NCBI RefSeq assembly: GCF_900101785.1
Contig: NZ_LT629688.1
Coordinates: 2,914,001-2,978,000 of the forward strand
DNA from: Auraticoccus monumenti
Lineage (GTDB): Bacteria > Actinomycetota > Actinomycetes > Propionibacteriales > Propionibacteriaceae
Direction of reading: 5' to 3'
Length of the DNA stretch: 64,000 nucleotides
Shown here: piece after piece, positions 44,644 through 53,551 of the stretch
Layout of the letters: every line of letters starts with the position of its first letter
Position numbering within the stretch: position 1 is the first letter of the stretch
Position numbers and translations under genes: made by a program
The notes under the pieces: model-generated
The model's input: the letters and a program-made list of their open reading frames with translations, nothing else
Database searches by the model: none
Told to the model about the DNA's origin: nothing

Positions 44644-46836
44644 GTGACCAACACCACCGACTCGGCCCCCGACGCCGCCCAGGCCCCCTCGGCCGGCGGC
44701 CGCCGCACCCGCGGCAGCGGGCTCGAGGCCATGCTCCTGCCCGAGCTCAAGCAGCTCGCTTCCACGATGGGCCTCAAGGGCGCCGGAGCGATGCGCAAGG
44801 GCGCGCTGATCGAGGCGATCAAGGACCGCCAGTCCGGCGGCGGCAGCGCGGCCCCGGCCGCCTCCCGTCCGCGCCAGGACCGCAGCGACCGGACCGCCGG
44901 GGCGGGCGACGGAGCCGCTCCGGCCGGCACCCAGACCGCCGCCGACGGCAGGTCCACCACCAGCACCACCGACGGCGGCCCCGCGAACGGTGCCGCCGAG
45001 GCCCCGACGCGACGCAGCGAGCAGGCGCCGGCCCGCGAGGACGGGGCGGGTCAGGCCGAGCTGCCGGCCACCGGCACCGCCCGTGAGGGCAGCAGCCGGC
45101 GCGGCCGTCGGCGCGGCAGCGCGGGCGACAGCTCCCTGGTGGCCGAGGTGGCCTCCAGCCTGGAGCGTGACTTCGGCGTCACCACCCGTGGCGAGGAGAG
45201 CCCGGCCCGCGGCGAGGGTGACCAGCAGGCTCGCGAGCGCCAGCCCCAGCGTGAGGAGGACCGGCAGGGCGGCGGCTCCCAGGACCGCTCCGACGACCAG
45301 GGCGAGCGCGGCGGTCGCCGCGAGGACCGCCAGCGCGACGACCGCCAGGCCGGGCGCCAGAACGACGACCGCCAGGGCGGACGCCAGAACGAGGACCGTC
45401 AGGGCGGACGCCAGAGCGAGGACCGTCAGGGCGCGCGCCAGGGCGACCAGCAGGACCGCCGCGGCAACCAGAACGGCGGCGGCCAGAACGGTGGCGGCCA
45501 GAACGGCGGCGGTCAGCAGTCCAGCCAGGGCGCGGACTACGACGACGACGGCGGGGGCCGTCGCGGCCGTCGGCGGCGCAACCGCGGTGAGCGCAGCGAG
45601 CGCGGTGAGCGCGGTGAGCGCCAGGGCCGGCGCCAGACCCGCGGCGGCGGGGGCGGCGAGCGCTTCGAGGCCGAGCCCGTCATCACCGAGGACGACGTCC
45701 TGGTCGACGTCAGCGGCATCCTCGACGTGCTGGACAGCTACGGCTTCGTCCGCCGCACCGGCTACCTCCCCGGTCCCAGCGACGCCTACGTGCCCATGTC
45801 GATGCTGCGCAAGCACGGACTGCGCAAGGGCGACGTGGTCACCGGCGCGATCAAGGCCGGCGGCAAGGAGGGGGACCGCAAGGAGAAGTACAACCCCCTG
45901 GTCCGGCTGGACACCGTCAACGGCGCCTCCCCCGAGCAGGCCCTGAACCGGCCCGAGTTCGGCAAGCTGACCCCGCTCTACCCGCAGGAGCGCCTGCGGC
46001 TGGAGACCACGGCCACCAACATGACCAACCGGATCATCGACCTGGTGGCCCCGATCGGCAAGGGCCAGCGTGGTCTGATCGTCTCCCCGCCCAAGGCGGG
46101 CAAGACCCTGGTGATGCAGTCCATCGCCAACGCGATCACCACCAACAACCCCGAGATGCACCTGATGGTGGTGCTGGTCGACGAGCGTCCCGAGGAGGTC
46201 ACCGACTTCCAGCGCACGGTCAACGGTGAGGTCATCGCCTCCACCTTCGACCGTCCCGCCAGCGACCACACCATCGTCGCCGAGCTGGCCATCGAGCGGG
46301 CCAAGCGCCTGGTCGAGCTGGGTCACGACGTGGTGGTGCTGCTGGATGGCATCACCCGGCTGGGTCGGGCCTACAACCTGGCCGCCCCGGCCAGCGGCCG
46401 CATCCTCTCCGGTGGTGTGGACTCCGCGGCGCTGTTCCCGCCCAAGCGGTTCTTCGGCGCGGCGCGCAACATCGAGGACGGCGGCTCGCTGACCATCCTC
46501 GCCACGGCGCTGATCGAGACCGGCTCGAAGATGGACGAGGTGATCTTCGAGGAGTTCAAGGGCACCGGCAACATGGAGCTCCGGCTGCGCCGTGAGTTCG
46601 CCGACAAGCGGATTTACCCGGCCGTGGACGTCGACGCCTCCAGCACCCGCCGCGAGGAGCTGCTGATGAGCCGCGAGGAGCTGCAGATCGTCTGGAAGCT
46701 GCGTCGGGTGCTCTCGGGCCTGGACGGGCAGCAGGCGCTGGAGATGCTGCTGAACCGGATGCGCAAGACGCAGACCAACACCGAGTTCCTGATGGTGATC
46801 AGCAAGACCACCCCGGCTCGTCCCGGCGACGAGTGA
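44644..46836 (+). CDS. rho: Transcription termination factor Rho with long disordered insert
   Basis: The 730-residue hexameric RNA helicase ends transcription. The N-terminal helix-loop region ([23 protein letters not shown]) is followed by about 270 residues of charged low-complexity sequence, then the cold-shock RNA-binding domain ([25 protein letters not shown] in parts) and the ATPase core with Walker [18 protein letters not shown] (Q-loop neighbourhood) and [13 protein letters not shown]. The insert includes four 9-residue repeats of the form (D/E)DRQxxRQx (residues 232-267) and NGGGQ repeats. Such inserts are characteristic of actinobacterial Rho and bind RNA. The GTG start is preceded by AAAGGA. 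Confidence 0.95.
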   Translation: MTNTTDSAPDAAQAPSAGGRRTRGSGLEAMLLPELKQLASTMGLKGAGAMRKGALIEAIKDRQSGGGSAAPAASRPRQDRSDRTAGAGDGAAPAGTQTAADGRSTTSTTDGGPANGAAEAPTRRSEQAPAREDGAGQAELPATGTAREGSSRRGRRRGSAGDSSLVAEVASSLERDFGVTTRGEESPARGEGDQQARERQPQREEDRQGGGSQDRSDDQGERGGRREDRQRDDRQAGRQNDDRQGGRQNEDRQGGRQSEDRQGARQGDQQDRRGNQNGGGQNGGGQNGGGQQSSQGADYDDDGGGRRGRRRRNRGERSERGERGERQGRRQTRGGGGGERFEAEPVITEDDVLVDVSGILDVLDSYGFVRRTGYLPGPSDAYVPMSMLRKHGLRKGDVVTGAIKAGGKEGDRKEKYNPLVRLDTVNGASPEQALNRPEFGKLTPLYPQERLRLETTATNMTNRIIDLVAPIGKGQRGLIVSPPKAGKTLVMQSIANAITTNNPEMHLMVVLVDERPEEVTDFQRTVNGEVIASTFDRPASDHTIVAELAIERAKRLVELGHDVVVLLDGITRLGRAYNLAAPASGRILSGGVDSAALFPPKRFFGAARNIEDGGSLTILATALIETGSKMDEVIFEEFKGTGNMELRLRREFADKRIYPAVDVDASSTRREELLMSREELQIVWKLRRVLSGLDGQQALEMLLNRMRKTQTNTEFLMVISKTTPARPGDE
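45337..45444 (+). repeat. Four tandem 27-bp units inside rho
   Basis: Units at 45337, 45364, 45391 and 45418 encode [27 protein letters not shown] and [10 protein letters not shown] following stretch (about 45470-45514) repeats AACGG(C/T)GGCGGCCAG three times. Copy number may vary between strains without shifting the frame. Confidence 0.85.
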
Positions 46837-46845
46837 GGCCCGGCG

Positions 46846-46874
46846 CCCGGGGCGGAATAGTTGCCCGCCCCGGG
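46846..46874 (+). terminator. Terminator hairpin after rho
   Basis: CCCGGGGCGG (46846-46855) pairs perfectly with CCGCCCCGGG (46865-46874) across a nine-base loop. There is no T-run. Its loop and right arm overlap the rpmE promoter. Confidence 0.65.
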
Positions 46875-46889
46875 ACGCTGAGGCACAAT
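46854..46889 (+). promoter_or_regulatory. rpmE promoter region: housekeeping and near-SigR elements overlapping
   Basis: TTGCCC (46861-46866) and CACAAT (46884-46889) are separated by exactly 17 bases, a plausible housekeeping promoter. In the same DNA GGAAT (46854-46858), 18 bases and GCT (46877-46879) match the SigR consensus with one mismatch. rpmE is a reported SigR target in Streptomyces coelicolor. Confidence 0.5.
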
Positions 46890-46957
46890 GATCCGCTGGT
46901 GCCGGTTCACGTCCTGTGTCGCAGGGCGACCCGGCGCCGTACCGACGAGGAGATCCC

Positions 46958-47167
46958 ATGAAGGCCAACGTCCACCCGAACTACGTGGAGACCCAGGTGA
47001 GCTGCACCTGCGGGAACACGTTCACCACGCGCAGCACGAGCGACCGCGGCAGCCTCCGCGTCGAGGTCTGCTCCGCCTGCCACCCGTTCTACACCGGCAA
47101 GCAGAAGATCCTCGACACCGGCGGTCGCGTGGCCCGCTTCGAGAAGCGCTACGCCAAGAAGTCCTGA
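46958..47167 (+). CDS. rpmE: 50S ribosomal protein bL31, zinc-binding form
   Basis: The 69-residue protein begins [10 protein letters not shown] and has the zinc ligands of the C+ form: Cys16 and Cys18 (SCTCGN) and Cys38 and Cys41 ([10 protein letters not shown]). It bridges the two ribosomal subunits. GAGGAGA precedes the ATG. Zinc-free paralogues replace this form under zinc shortage in many actinobacteria; none is in the window. The preceding DNA carries overlapping housekeeping and SigR-like promoter elements. Confidence 0.95.
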   Translation: MKANVHPNYVETQVSCTCGNTFTTRSTSDRGSLRVEVCSACHPFYTGKQKILDTGGRVARFEKRYAKKS

Positions 47168-47182
47168 CGCCTCGAGCGTCCC

Positions 47183-47225
47183 AGCGGCGTCGGGGGGCTG
47201 GTCCGCCAGCCTCCCCGGCGCCGCT
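47183..47225 (+). terminator. Hairpin between rpmE and prfA
   Basis: AGCGGCG, CGGGG and GCTGG pair with CCAGC, CCCCG and CGCCGCT across a TCCG loop, forming a long imperfect stem without a T-run. It may attenuate rather than stop transcription into prfA. Confidence 0.55.
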
Positions 47226-47285
47226 GCGTCGTGTCCGGGGTCGTGACCGCGGCGGTGCCGACACCGCCGGAGTGAGGGAGAACCG

Positions 47286-48371
47286 ATGAGCGAGGCCTTC
47301 GACGCCGCCGCCCCCGCGCTGCGCGCCGAGCTCGCCGAGCTGGAGCGCCAGCTCTCCGACCCCGAGGTGCACGCCGACCCGGCACGGGTGCGTCGGATCG
47401 GGCGCCGCTACGCCGAGCTGACCCCGACGGTGAAGGCGCTGGAGCGGCTGGACGTGGTGACCGCCGACCTGCGCGCCGCCCGCGAGCTGGCGCCCGAGGA
47501 CGAGTCCTTCGCGCTCGAGGCCGAGCAGCTGGAGCGTCGCCGGGTCGAGCTCACCGACGAGCTGACCCGGCTGCTGGCCCCGCGCGACCCCAACGACCCG
47601 AGCGACGTCATCCTGGAGATCAAGTCCGGTGAGGGCGGTGAGGAGTCGGCCCTCTTCGCCGGGGACCTGCTGCGGATGTACACCCGCTACGCCGAGGCCT
47701 CCGGCTGGAAAATCGAGGTGCTGGACGCCCAGCAGACCGACCTCGGCGGGTACAAGTCGGTCACCGTGGCGGTCAAGGCCACCTCCCCCGGCGTGCCGGA
47801 GTCGATGCCCTACGCCCGGCTGAAGTTCGAGGCCGGGGTGCACCGGGTGCAGCGGGTGCCGGTGACGGAGTCCCAGGGTCGCGTGCACACCTCGGCCGCC
47901 GGCGTGCTGGTGATGCCGGAGGTGGAGGAGACCGAGGTCGAGCTCTCCGAGGACGACCTGCGCATCGACGTCTTCCGCTCCTCAGGTCCCGGCGGCCAGG
48001 GGGTCAACACCACCGACTCCGCGGTCCGGATCACGCACCTGCCGACCGGGCTGGTGGTCTCCTGCCAGAACGAGCGGTCCCAGCTGCAGAACCGCGAGCA
48101 GGCGATGCGGATGCTGCGGAGCCGGCTGGCCGCGCTGGCCGAGGAGCAGGCCGTGGCCGCAGCCTCGGCGGCGCGACGCTCCCAGGTGCGCACGGTCGAC
48201 CGCGCCGAGCGGGTCCGCACCTACAACTACCCCGAGAACCGCTTCGCCGACCACCGGATCGGCTTCAAGTCCCACGACCTCGACCACGTCCTCGGCGGTG
48301 CGCTGCAGCCCGTGGTCGACGCGCTGCAGGCGGTGGAGGTGGCCGAGCGGCTCGAGCAGGCCGGCCGGTGA
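47286..48371 (+). CDS. prfA: Peptide chain release factor 1
   Basis: The 361-residue factor ends translation at UAA and UAG. The GGQ catalytic loop is in [24 protein letters not shown] pieces, and the codon-recognition tripeptide appears as PVT in [14 protein letters not shown]. The ATG follows GGGAGAA. Its GGQ glutamine should be methylated by the product of the next gene, prmC, which overlaps it by four bases. Confidence 0.96.
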   Translation: MSEAFDAAAPALRAELAELERQLSDPEVHADPARVRRIGRRYAELTPTVKALERLDVVTADLRAARELAPEDESFALEAEQLERRRVELTDELTRLLAPRDPNDPSDVILEIKSGEGGEESALFAGDLLRMYTRYAEASGWKIEVLDAQQTDLGGYKSVTVAVKATSPGVPESMPYARLKFEAGVHRVQRVPVTESQGRVHTSAAGVLVMPEVEETEVELSEDDLRIDVFRSSGPGGQGVNTTDSAVRITHLPTGLVVSCQNERSQLQNREQAMRMLRSRLAALAEEQAVAAASAARRSQVRTVDRAERVRTYNYPENRFADHRIGFKSHDLDHVLGGALQPVVDALQAVEVAERLEQAGR

Positions 48372-49216
48372 GCGGCGCGGCGCTGCAGCGGCAGCTGCGC
48401 GAGGGCGCGGAGCTGCTGCGCCGGGCCGACGTCCCGGCCCCCGAGGCGGAGGCCCGGATCCTGGCCTGCCACCTGCTCGGTGTCGACCCGACCGGCCTGT
48501 TCACCGCCGCGGCGATGGACCGGGCCCAGCACGAGGGCTTCCTGGAGCTGCTCGCTCGCCGGGCCGCCGGGGCGCCGGTGCAGCACCTGACCGGGGAGGC
48601 GTGGTTCCGCCACGTCCGCCTGGAGGTCGGTCCCGGCGCCTTCGTGCCCCGGCCCGAGACCGAGGTGATGGTGGGCTGGGTGGTCGAGCAGCTGGCCGGC
48701 CTCGGCCCGTCACCGCTGGTGGTGGACCTGTGCAGCGGCTCCGGGGCCATCGCCCGTGCCCTGGCCGACGAGGTGCCAGGGGCCCGGGTGCACGCGGTGG
48801 AGCTGTCCGAGGACGCGCTGGTCTGGGCCGGGCGCAACCTGGCCGGGACCGGGGTCGAGCTGCACGCCGGCGACATGGCCGACGCCCTCCCCGAGCTGGA
48901 CGGGCAGGTGGACGTCGTGGTCTGCAACCCGCCCTACATCCCGCTGGAGGCCTGGGAGTCCGTCGCCGCCGACGTCCGCGACCACGACCCGCACCTGGCG
49001 CTGTTCTCCGGGGCCGACGGGCTGGACGCGATGCGGGTGCTGGCCGACGTGGCCGCCCGGCTGCTCCGCAGCGGTGGCCGGCTGGCCGCCGAGCACGCGG
49101 AGGTGCAGGAGCACTCGGTGGTGCAGCTGTTCCTCGACCACGGGCGGTGGTCCGACGTCCGCGACCACCGCGACCTCAACGACCGTCCCCGCTTCGTCAC
49201 CGCCGTCCGGCACTGA
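48368..49216 (+). CDS. prmC: Release factor glutamine N5-methyltransferase
   Basis: The 282-residue SAM-dependent enzyme methylates the GGQ glutamine of release factors. An N-terminal helical substrate domain (about 1-80) is followed by a Rossmann methyltransferase with [15 protein letters not shown] for SAM and the catalytic NPPY motif in [23 protein letters not shown] is also diagnostic. It starts at a GTG overlapping the prfA stop, ensuring co-translation with its substrate. Confidence 0.94.
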   Translation: MSGAALQRQLREGAELLRRADVPAPEAEARILACHLLGVDPTGLFTAAAMDRAQHEGFLELLARRAAGAPVQHLTGEAWFRHVRLEVGPGAFVPRPETEVMVGWVVEQLAGLGPSPLVVDLCSGSGAIARALADEVPGARVHAVELSEDALVWAGRNLAGTGVELHAGDMADALPELDGQVDVVVCNPPYIPLEAWESVAADVRDHDPHLALFSGADGLDAMRVLADVAARLLRSGGRLAAEHAEVQEHSVVQLFLDHGRWSDVRDHRDLNDRPRFVTAVRH

Positions 49217-49264
49217 GCCGGGGTCCGGACGTGCCCGCCCGGGACGGCCGGTGACCGGGCTGGA

Positions 49265-50185
49265 TCAGGGGCGGCGGACCCCGGTCACGTTGAGCATCAC
49301 CGCGTAGAGCGAGGTGGTCGCGGTGACGTAGAGGACGTTCCCGCGGGCACCGCCGAAGGTGAGGTTCGCCGTCGTCTCGGGGAGCAGCAGCTTCCCCAGC
49401 AGCGTCCCGTCCGGGGCCAGGCAGTGCAGCCCGTCACCGGCGGCCAGCCAGAGCCGTCCGCGGGAGTCCAGCCGCAGCCCGTCGAAGCCGCCGGAGGTGC
49501 ACTCGGCCAGCACCCCCCGGTCGCGGAGGGAGCTGCCGTCGACGTCGAGGGCCCGGACGTGGCCGCGACCGGTGTCGGTGACGTAGAGCACCGACTCGTC
49601 GGCGGAGAAGGCCAGCCCGTTGGGCCGGTCGAAGTCCTGTGCGACCACGTCCAGGGTGCCGTCGGGGGAGACGCGGTAGACGTGGCAGCCGTCGACCTCG
49701 CGCTCGCCGGGGTGTCCCTCGTAGCCGTCGTCGATGCCGTAGCTGGGGTCGGTGAACCAGACCGATCCGTCGGAGGCCTCCACCACGTCGTTGGGGCTGT
49801 TCAACCTCCCGCCCTGCCAGCGGTCGGCCAGCACCGTGCGGCGGCCGTCGTGCTCGACGCGGGTGACCCCGCGGGTGCCCTGCTCGCAGCTCAGCACCCG
49901 ACCGGCCCGGTCCAGGCTGTGCCCGTTGTGGAACCCGGCGGGCTGCAGCCAGACGTCCACCCGGCCGGTGGTCTCGTCCAGGCGCAGCACCCGGTCGTTG
50001 GGGATGTCGCTGAACAGCACGCAGCGCCAGGCCGGCACGTGCACCGGTCCCTCCAGCCAGCGGCCGCCGTCGAAGAGCCGCTGCACGTGCCGGTCGCCAC
50101 GGACGTCGGCGAACCGGTCGTCCAGGACCTCCAGCCCCAGCGGGAGCAGGGGCGGGGTGGTCAGGTCGGAGCTGGTCCAGGTCAT
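49265..50185 (-). CDS. SMP-30/gluconolactonase-family protein
   Basis: The 306-residue protein is a six-bladed beta-propeller lactonase. Metal-binding elements are visible in WLEGPVHVPAWRCVLFSDI (Glu), NSPNDVVEASDGSVWFTDPSYGI (Asn) and RPNGLAFSADESVLYVTDTG (Asn/Asp). It probably hydrolyses a sugar lactone such as gluconolactone; no signal peptide is present, so it is cytosolic. The ATG shares a base with the stop of the PPOX gene, so both form one minus-strand unit lying inside the otherwise plus-strand prmC-sua5 interval. No sugar dehydrogenase is nearby to identify the pathway. Confidence 0.88.
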   Translation of the reverse strand: MTWTSSDLTTPPLLPLGLEVLDDRFADVRGDRHVQRLFDGGRWLEGPVHVPAWRCVLFSDIPNDRVLRLDETTGRVDVWLQPAGFHNGHSLDRAGRVLSCEQGTRGVTRVEHDGRRTVLADRWQGGRLNSPNDVVEASDGSVWFTDPSYGIDDGYEGHPGEREVDGCHVYRVSPDGTLDVVAQDFDRPNGLAFSADESVLYVTDTGRGHVRALDVDGSSLRDRGVLAECTSGGFDGLRLDSRGRLWLAAGDGLHCLAPDGTLLGKLLLPETTANLTFGGARGNVLYVTATTSLYAVMLNVTGVRRP

Positions 50186-50814
50186 CAGTACAGCCTCTCG
50201 GCGTAGGAGGGTCCGTAGTAGCGCTCGAGCTCGGCCAGGTCGTCCTCAGGACGCTCCAGCGCCTGGGCGATCCGGGCGCGGGAGGGGAGGGCGTCGGGCT
50301 GCCAGGAGTCCGGTTCCCACAGCCGCGAGCGCAGGAAGGCCTTGGCGCAGTGGGAGAACACCTCCTCGATCTCGACCTCCAGGGCCAGCACCGGCCGGCT
50401 GCCGCGCACCTCCAGCTGGTCGAACCACTCCGCGTCGCGGAGCAGCCGCGCCCGCCCGTTCACCCGGAGCGTGTCCCCACGACCCGGGACCACGAAGAGC
50501 AGACCCACGTGGGGGTTCTGCAGCACGTTGCGGTAGCCGTCCACGCGGCGGTTGCCCGGACGCTCGGCGATGGCCAGGTGCCGGTCGTCCAGGACGTGCA
50601 CCAGGGAGCCCGCCGGGTCGCCCTTGGGGCTGGTGTCGCAGCGCCCCTCGGCGTCGGACGTGGCCAGCACGCAGAACGGGGAGGCGGCCAGCCACTCGAC
50701 GTCGAGGCTGGTCAGCCGTGGCCGGACCTTGTCCCGGGTGCGGGGGAGCGGCAGCCCGATCAGCTCCTCCAGCTCGGCGGTGCTGGTGACGACCTCTGGG
50801 CTCGCGGCGACCAT
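50185..50814 (-). CDS. PPOX-type flavoprotein, MSMEG_1061 family
   Basis: The 209-residue protein has the split-barrel FMN-binding fold: FCVLATSDAEGRCDTSPKGDPAG, RPGNRRVDGYRNVLQNPHVGLLFVVPGRGDTLRVNGRA in separate strands, and the late HCAKAFLRSRLW segment that marks the MSMEG_1061 group. It is probably an FMN- or F420-linked oxidoreductase of unknown substrate. It heads a two-gene unit with the SMP-30 gene. A CATGAT box lies six bases before the ATG, suggesting a leaderless mRNA. Confidence 0.85.
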   Translation of the reverse strand: MVAASPEVVTSTAELEELIGLPLPRTRDKVRPRLTSLDVEWLAASPFCVLATSDAEGRCDTSPKGDPAGSLVHVLDDRHLAIAERPGNRRVDGYRNVLQNPHVGLLFVVPGRGDTLRVNGRARLLRDAEWFDQLEVRGSRPVLALEVEIEEVFSHCAKAFLRSRLWEPDSWQPDALPSRARIAQALERPEDDLAELERYYGPSYAERLY

Positions 50815-50911
50815 GCCCCCATCATGTCGGTCCGGCGCCCTGCCGTGCGAGGTGGATACCCCCTCACGTCGGGGACGGCCCGGGTGGGGTCGTTCTGGCA
50901 GGATGCCTGGC

Positions 50912-52312
50912 GTGAGCGAGCAGGGAAGTGCGGACGTGGTGGACGACCAGACCTACGAGCGGTTCGACTGCACCGGGGACGAGCTGCCCCGCGGGGCCGC
51001 GGCCGCCCGGGAGGCCGTCAACCGCGGCGAGTGCGTGGTCCTGCCCACCGACACCGTCTACGGCATCGGGGCCGACGCCTTCTCCGCCGAGGCCGTCCAG
51101 CGGCTGCTCGACGCCAAGGGCCGTGGTCGCGACATGCCGCCCCCGGTGCTGATCGCCGACCCGCGCGTCCTCAAGGCGCTGGCCACCGACGTCCCCACCC
51201 AGGCCGACCAGCTGGTGGCCCGGCACTGGCCGGGCCCGCTGACCGTGATCTGCAAGGCCCAGCGCAGCCTGCAGATGGACCTGGGAGACACCGAGGGCAC
51301 CATCGCGCTGCGGGTCCCCGACCACGACGTCGCCCGCACCCTGCTGCGCCGCACCGGCCCGCTGGCCGTGAGCAGCGCCAACCGCTCCGGCCAGCCGGCC
51401 GCCACCGACGTGGACAGCGCGGTGGAGCAGCTGGGTGGCCGGGTCCGGGTCTACCTCGACGCCGGCCCCACCCCGGGTCCGGTCGCCTCCAGCATCGTGG
51501 ACTTCACCCAGTCCGACGAGGGGGTGCTGGTCCGTGAGGGCGTGCTGAGCCTGGAGGTCCTGCAGGAGACCCTGCCCGGGCTCCTGGTCAGCGACACGGT
51601 GGCCGCCCAGCGGCAGGCCGCCGCAGCGGCCGCAGCGTCCACCGGGGACTCCTCCCCCGAGGACTCCTCGCCCGAGGGATCCGGGACCGATCAGGCGCAG
51701 ACGGGCACCACCGGTGCGGAGGCCGGCGACGTGGCGGCGACCGGAGGTCCGGACGACCCGCTGCCGCCGGAGGGGACGACCGGGATGGCGACGGACGACG
51801 GCGGGCCGACGGACGACGCCGAGCCGACGGACGACGCCGGGTCGGCGGGGACGACGGGTGCGGACGGCAGCCGCGTGGCCGCGCGAGCCATGACCGCCAC
51901 GGAGGAGCCGGACGCCGGCGCCGCGACCGAGGTCGTGCCGTCCGACGGCACCGAGGTCGCCACCACGGGGGAGGGGACCCAGGTGGTCACCGCCGGCTCC
52001 GGGTCGGAGGTGGTGACCGGCGAGGGCACCCGCACGCTGACCACCGGTGCGGGCACCGAGGTGATCACCTCCGGCGCGGCGCCGACCGACACCCCCGAGG
52101 CCGGGACCGAGGCAGCAGGACCCGCCCCCGTGCCCGCGGAGTCGGTCGTGGTCACCACCGGTCCGGACGGGGACTCGGTGGAGGTGGAGCACGGCTCGCA
52201 GGAGACCGAGGTGGTCGCGCCGGTGCGGGTCGACGCCCCGGAGGCGACCGGCGACGAGGACGGGCGGGACGAGGCGGGCACGGAGCACCGGGGCCGCGCA
52301 CCCGATGCGTGA
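50912..52312 (+). CDS. Sua5/YrdC L-threonylcarbamoyladenylate synthase with long acidic tail
   Basis: Residues about 1-215 form a YrdC-type domain that makes threonylcarbamoyl-AMP for the t6A37 modification of ANN-decoding tRNAs. Visible motifs are VLPTDTVYGIGADAF, the KGRGRDMPPP loop, HWPGPLTVI, RVPDHDVARTLLRRTGPLAVSSANRSG and SSIVDFT. A further 250 residues are low-complexity and strongly acidic, with repeated TEV/TTG-type units (DGTEVATTGEGTQVV, GSEVVTGEGTRTL). This is not the usual Sua5 domain. The GTG at 50912 fits a CAGGAT box; an ATG three codons upstream is possible. The stop lies eight bases inside wecA. Confidence 0.88.
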   Translation: MSEQGSADVVDDQTYERFDCTGDELPRGAAAAREAVNRGECVVLPTDTVYGIGADAFSAEAVQRLLDAKGRGRDMPPPVLIADPRVLKALATDVPTQADQLVARHWPGPLTVICKAQRSLQMDLGDTEGTIALRVPDHDVARTLLRRTGPLAVSSANRSGQPAATDVDSAVEQLGGRVRVYLDAGPTPGPVASSIVDFTQSDEGVLVREGVLSLEVLQETLPGLLVSDTVAAQRQAAAAAAASTGDSSPEDSSPEGSGTDQAQTGTTGAEAGDVAATGGPDDPLPPEGTTGMATDDGGPTDDAEPTDDAGSAGTTGADGSRVAARAMTATEEPDAGAATEVVPSDGTEVATTGEGTQVVTAGSGSEVVTGEGTRTLTTGAGTEVITSGAAPTDTPEAGTEAAGPAPVPAESVVVTTGPDGDSVEVEHGSQETEVVAPVRVDAPEATGDEDGRDEAGTEHRGRAPDA

Positions 52313-53435
52313 GTACCTCCTGGTGCTGCTGGTCGCCGCGGGCACCACGTACCTGCTGAGCGGGCTCTGCCGGCGGCTCGCCCTGCGGCTGGGGGCGGTG
52401 GCCGGGGTGCGGGACCGCGACGTGCACGTGGTGCCGATCCCGTACTTCGGCGGGGTGGCCATGCTGGCCGGGGTGGCCGCGGCCTTCCTGGTCGCCTCCC
52501 GGCTGCCGTTCCTGGGCAGCCAGCCGCTGGTCAGCCACGACGCCGGGTACGTGCTGCTCGCCGCCCTGGTCATCTGCCTGGTCGGGGTGCTCGACGACGT
52601 GTTCGACATGTCGGCCCTGGTCAAGCTGGCCGGGCAGGTGCTGGCGGCGGGGATCGTGGTGATCAACGGCGTCCGGATGATGTGGATCCCGCTGCCGGAC
52701 CGCATCATCTCCCTGGACGACATCACCTCCATCGCCATCACGGTGTTCTTCATCGTGCTGTGCACCAACGCGGTGAACTTCGTCGACGGGCTGGACGGTC
52801 TGGCCACGGGCGTCGTGGCCATCGGGGCGCTGGCCTTCTTCACCTACTGCTACGTCCTGACCCGCGACCAGGACCTGGTGCGCGCCACCACGTCCGGGCT
52901 GATCGCGGTGGCCATCGCGGGGGTCTGCCTGGGGTTCCTGCCGCACAACTGGTTCCCCGCCCAGATGTTCATGGGTGACTCCGGCTCGATGCTGCTGGGG
53001 CTGCTGCTGGCCAGCGCGACCATCAGCCTCACCGGCCAGTTCGACTTCACCCAGCTGCAGTCGGCGTCGGGGGGAGGGGCGGTGCTGCCGGCCTACCTCC
53101 CCCTGGTGCTCCCGGTGGCCATCCTGGCGCTGCCGCTGCTGGACGTGGTGCTGGCCTGGACCCGGCGCACCATGGCCGGGCGCTGGTGGTTCGTGCCGGA
53201 CAAGCAGCACCTGCACCACCAGCTGCTGCGGCGCGGGCACTCCCACCGCGGGGCCGTGGCGCTGCTCTACCTCTGGTCCTGGCTGATCTCCTTCGGGTTG
53301 ATCGGCATCGGTCTGACCCGCAACCCGTGGGTGGTGGCCGGGGTGGTCGCGGTGGCCCTGGCCGCGGCCGTGCTGACCGTCGTCCCCCCTCCGGGAGGAC
53401 GCGACCGGAGCACGCCGGCGACCCCGGTGGCCTGA
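52305..53435 (+). CDS. wecA: Undecaprenyl-phosphate GlcNAc-1-phosphate transferase (WecA/TagO type)
   Basis: The 376-residue polytopic enzyme (about eleven helices) starts wall-polymer synthesis by moving GlcNAc-1-phosphate onto undecaprenyl phosphate. The cytosolic motifs are LDDVFDMSALVKLAGQ, NAVNFVDGLDGLATG, FMGDSGSML and the C-terminal KQHLHHQLLRRGHSH, which separates this group from MraY. It overlaps the Sua5 gene by eight bases and precedes the ATP synthase operon, the usual actinobacterial order. It would support arabinogalactan- or teichoic-acid-like linkers. Confidence 0.92.
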   Translation: MREYLLVLLVAAGTTYLLSGLCRRLALRLGAVAGVRDRDVHVVPIPYFGGVAMLAGVAAAFLVASRLPFLGSQPLVSHDAGYVLLAALVICLVGVLDDVFDMSALVKLAGQVLAAGIVVINGVRMMWIPLPDRIISLDDITSIAITVFFIVLCTNAVNFVDGLDGLATGVVAIGALAFFTYCYVLTRDQDLVRATTSGLIAVAIAGVCLGFLPHNWFPAQMFMGDSGSMLLGLLLASATISLTGQFDFTQLQSASGGGAVLPAYLPLVLPVAILALPLLDVVLAWTRRTMAGRWWFVPDKQHLHHQLLRRGHSHRGAVALLYLWSWLISFGLIGIGLTRNPWVVAGVVAVALAAAVLTVVPPPGGRDRSTPATPVA

Positions 53436-53484
53436 GCCCGGAGGGGTCGCGCGGGGGCCCGCGGGTTCGCTGGCCCGGAGCCGA

Positions 53485-53502
53485 TTGTGCTAGTTTTCAC
53501 AA
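53485..53502 (+). promoter_or_regulatory. CRP/GlxR-like palindrome upstream of the ATP synthase operon
   Basis: TTGTG (53485-53489) and CACAA (53498-53502) form a perfect dyad with an eight-base AT-rich spacer (CTAGTTTT). The half-sites match TGTG-N8-CACA of CRP/GlxR operators. GlxR control of the atp operon is known in Corynebacterium. A TAGTTT -10-like element overlaps the site. Confidence 0.5.
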
Positions 53503-53551
53503 GCCCCCGGCGGGGGTGATCACCTAGGCCGACGACAGGATCTCGACCACG

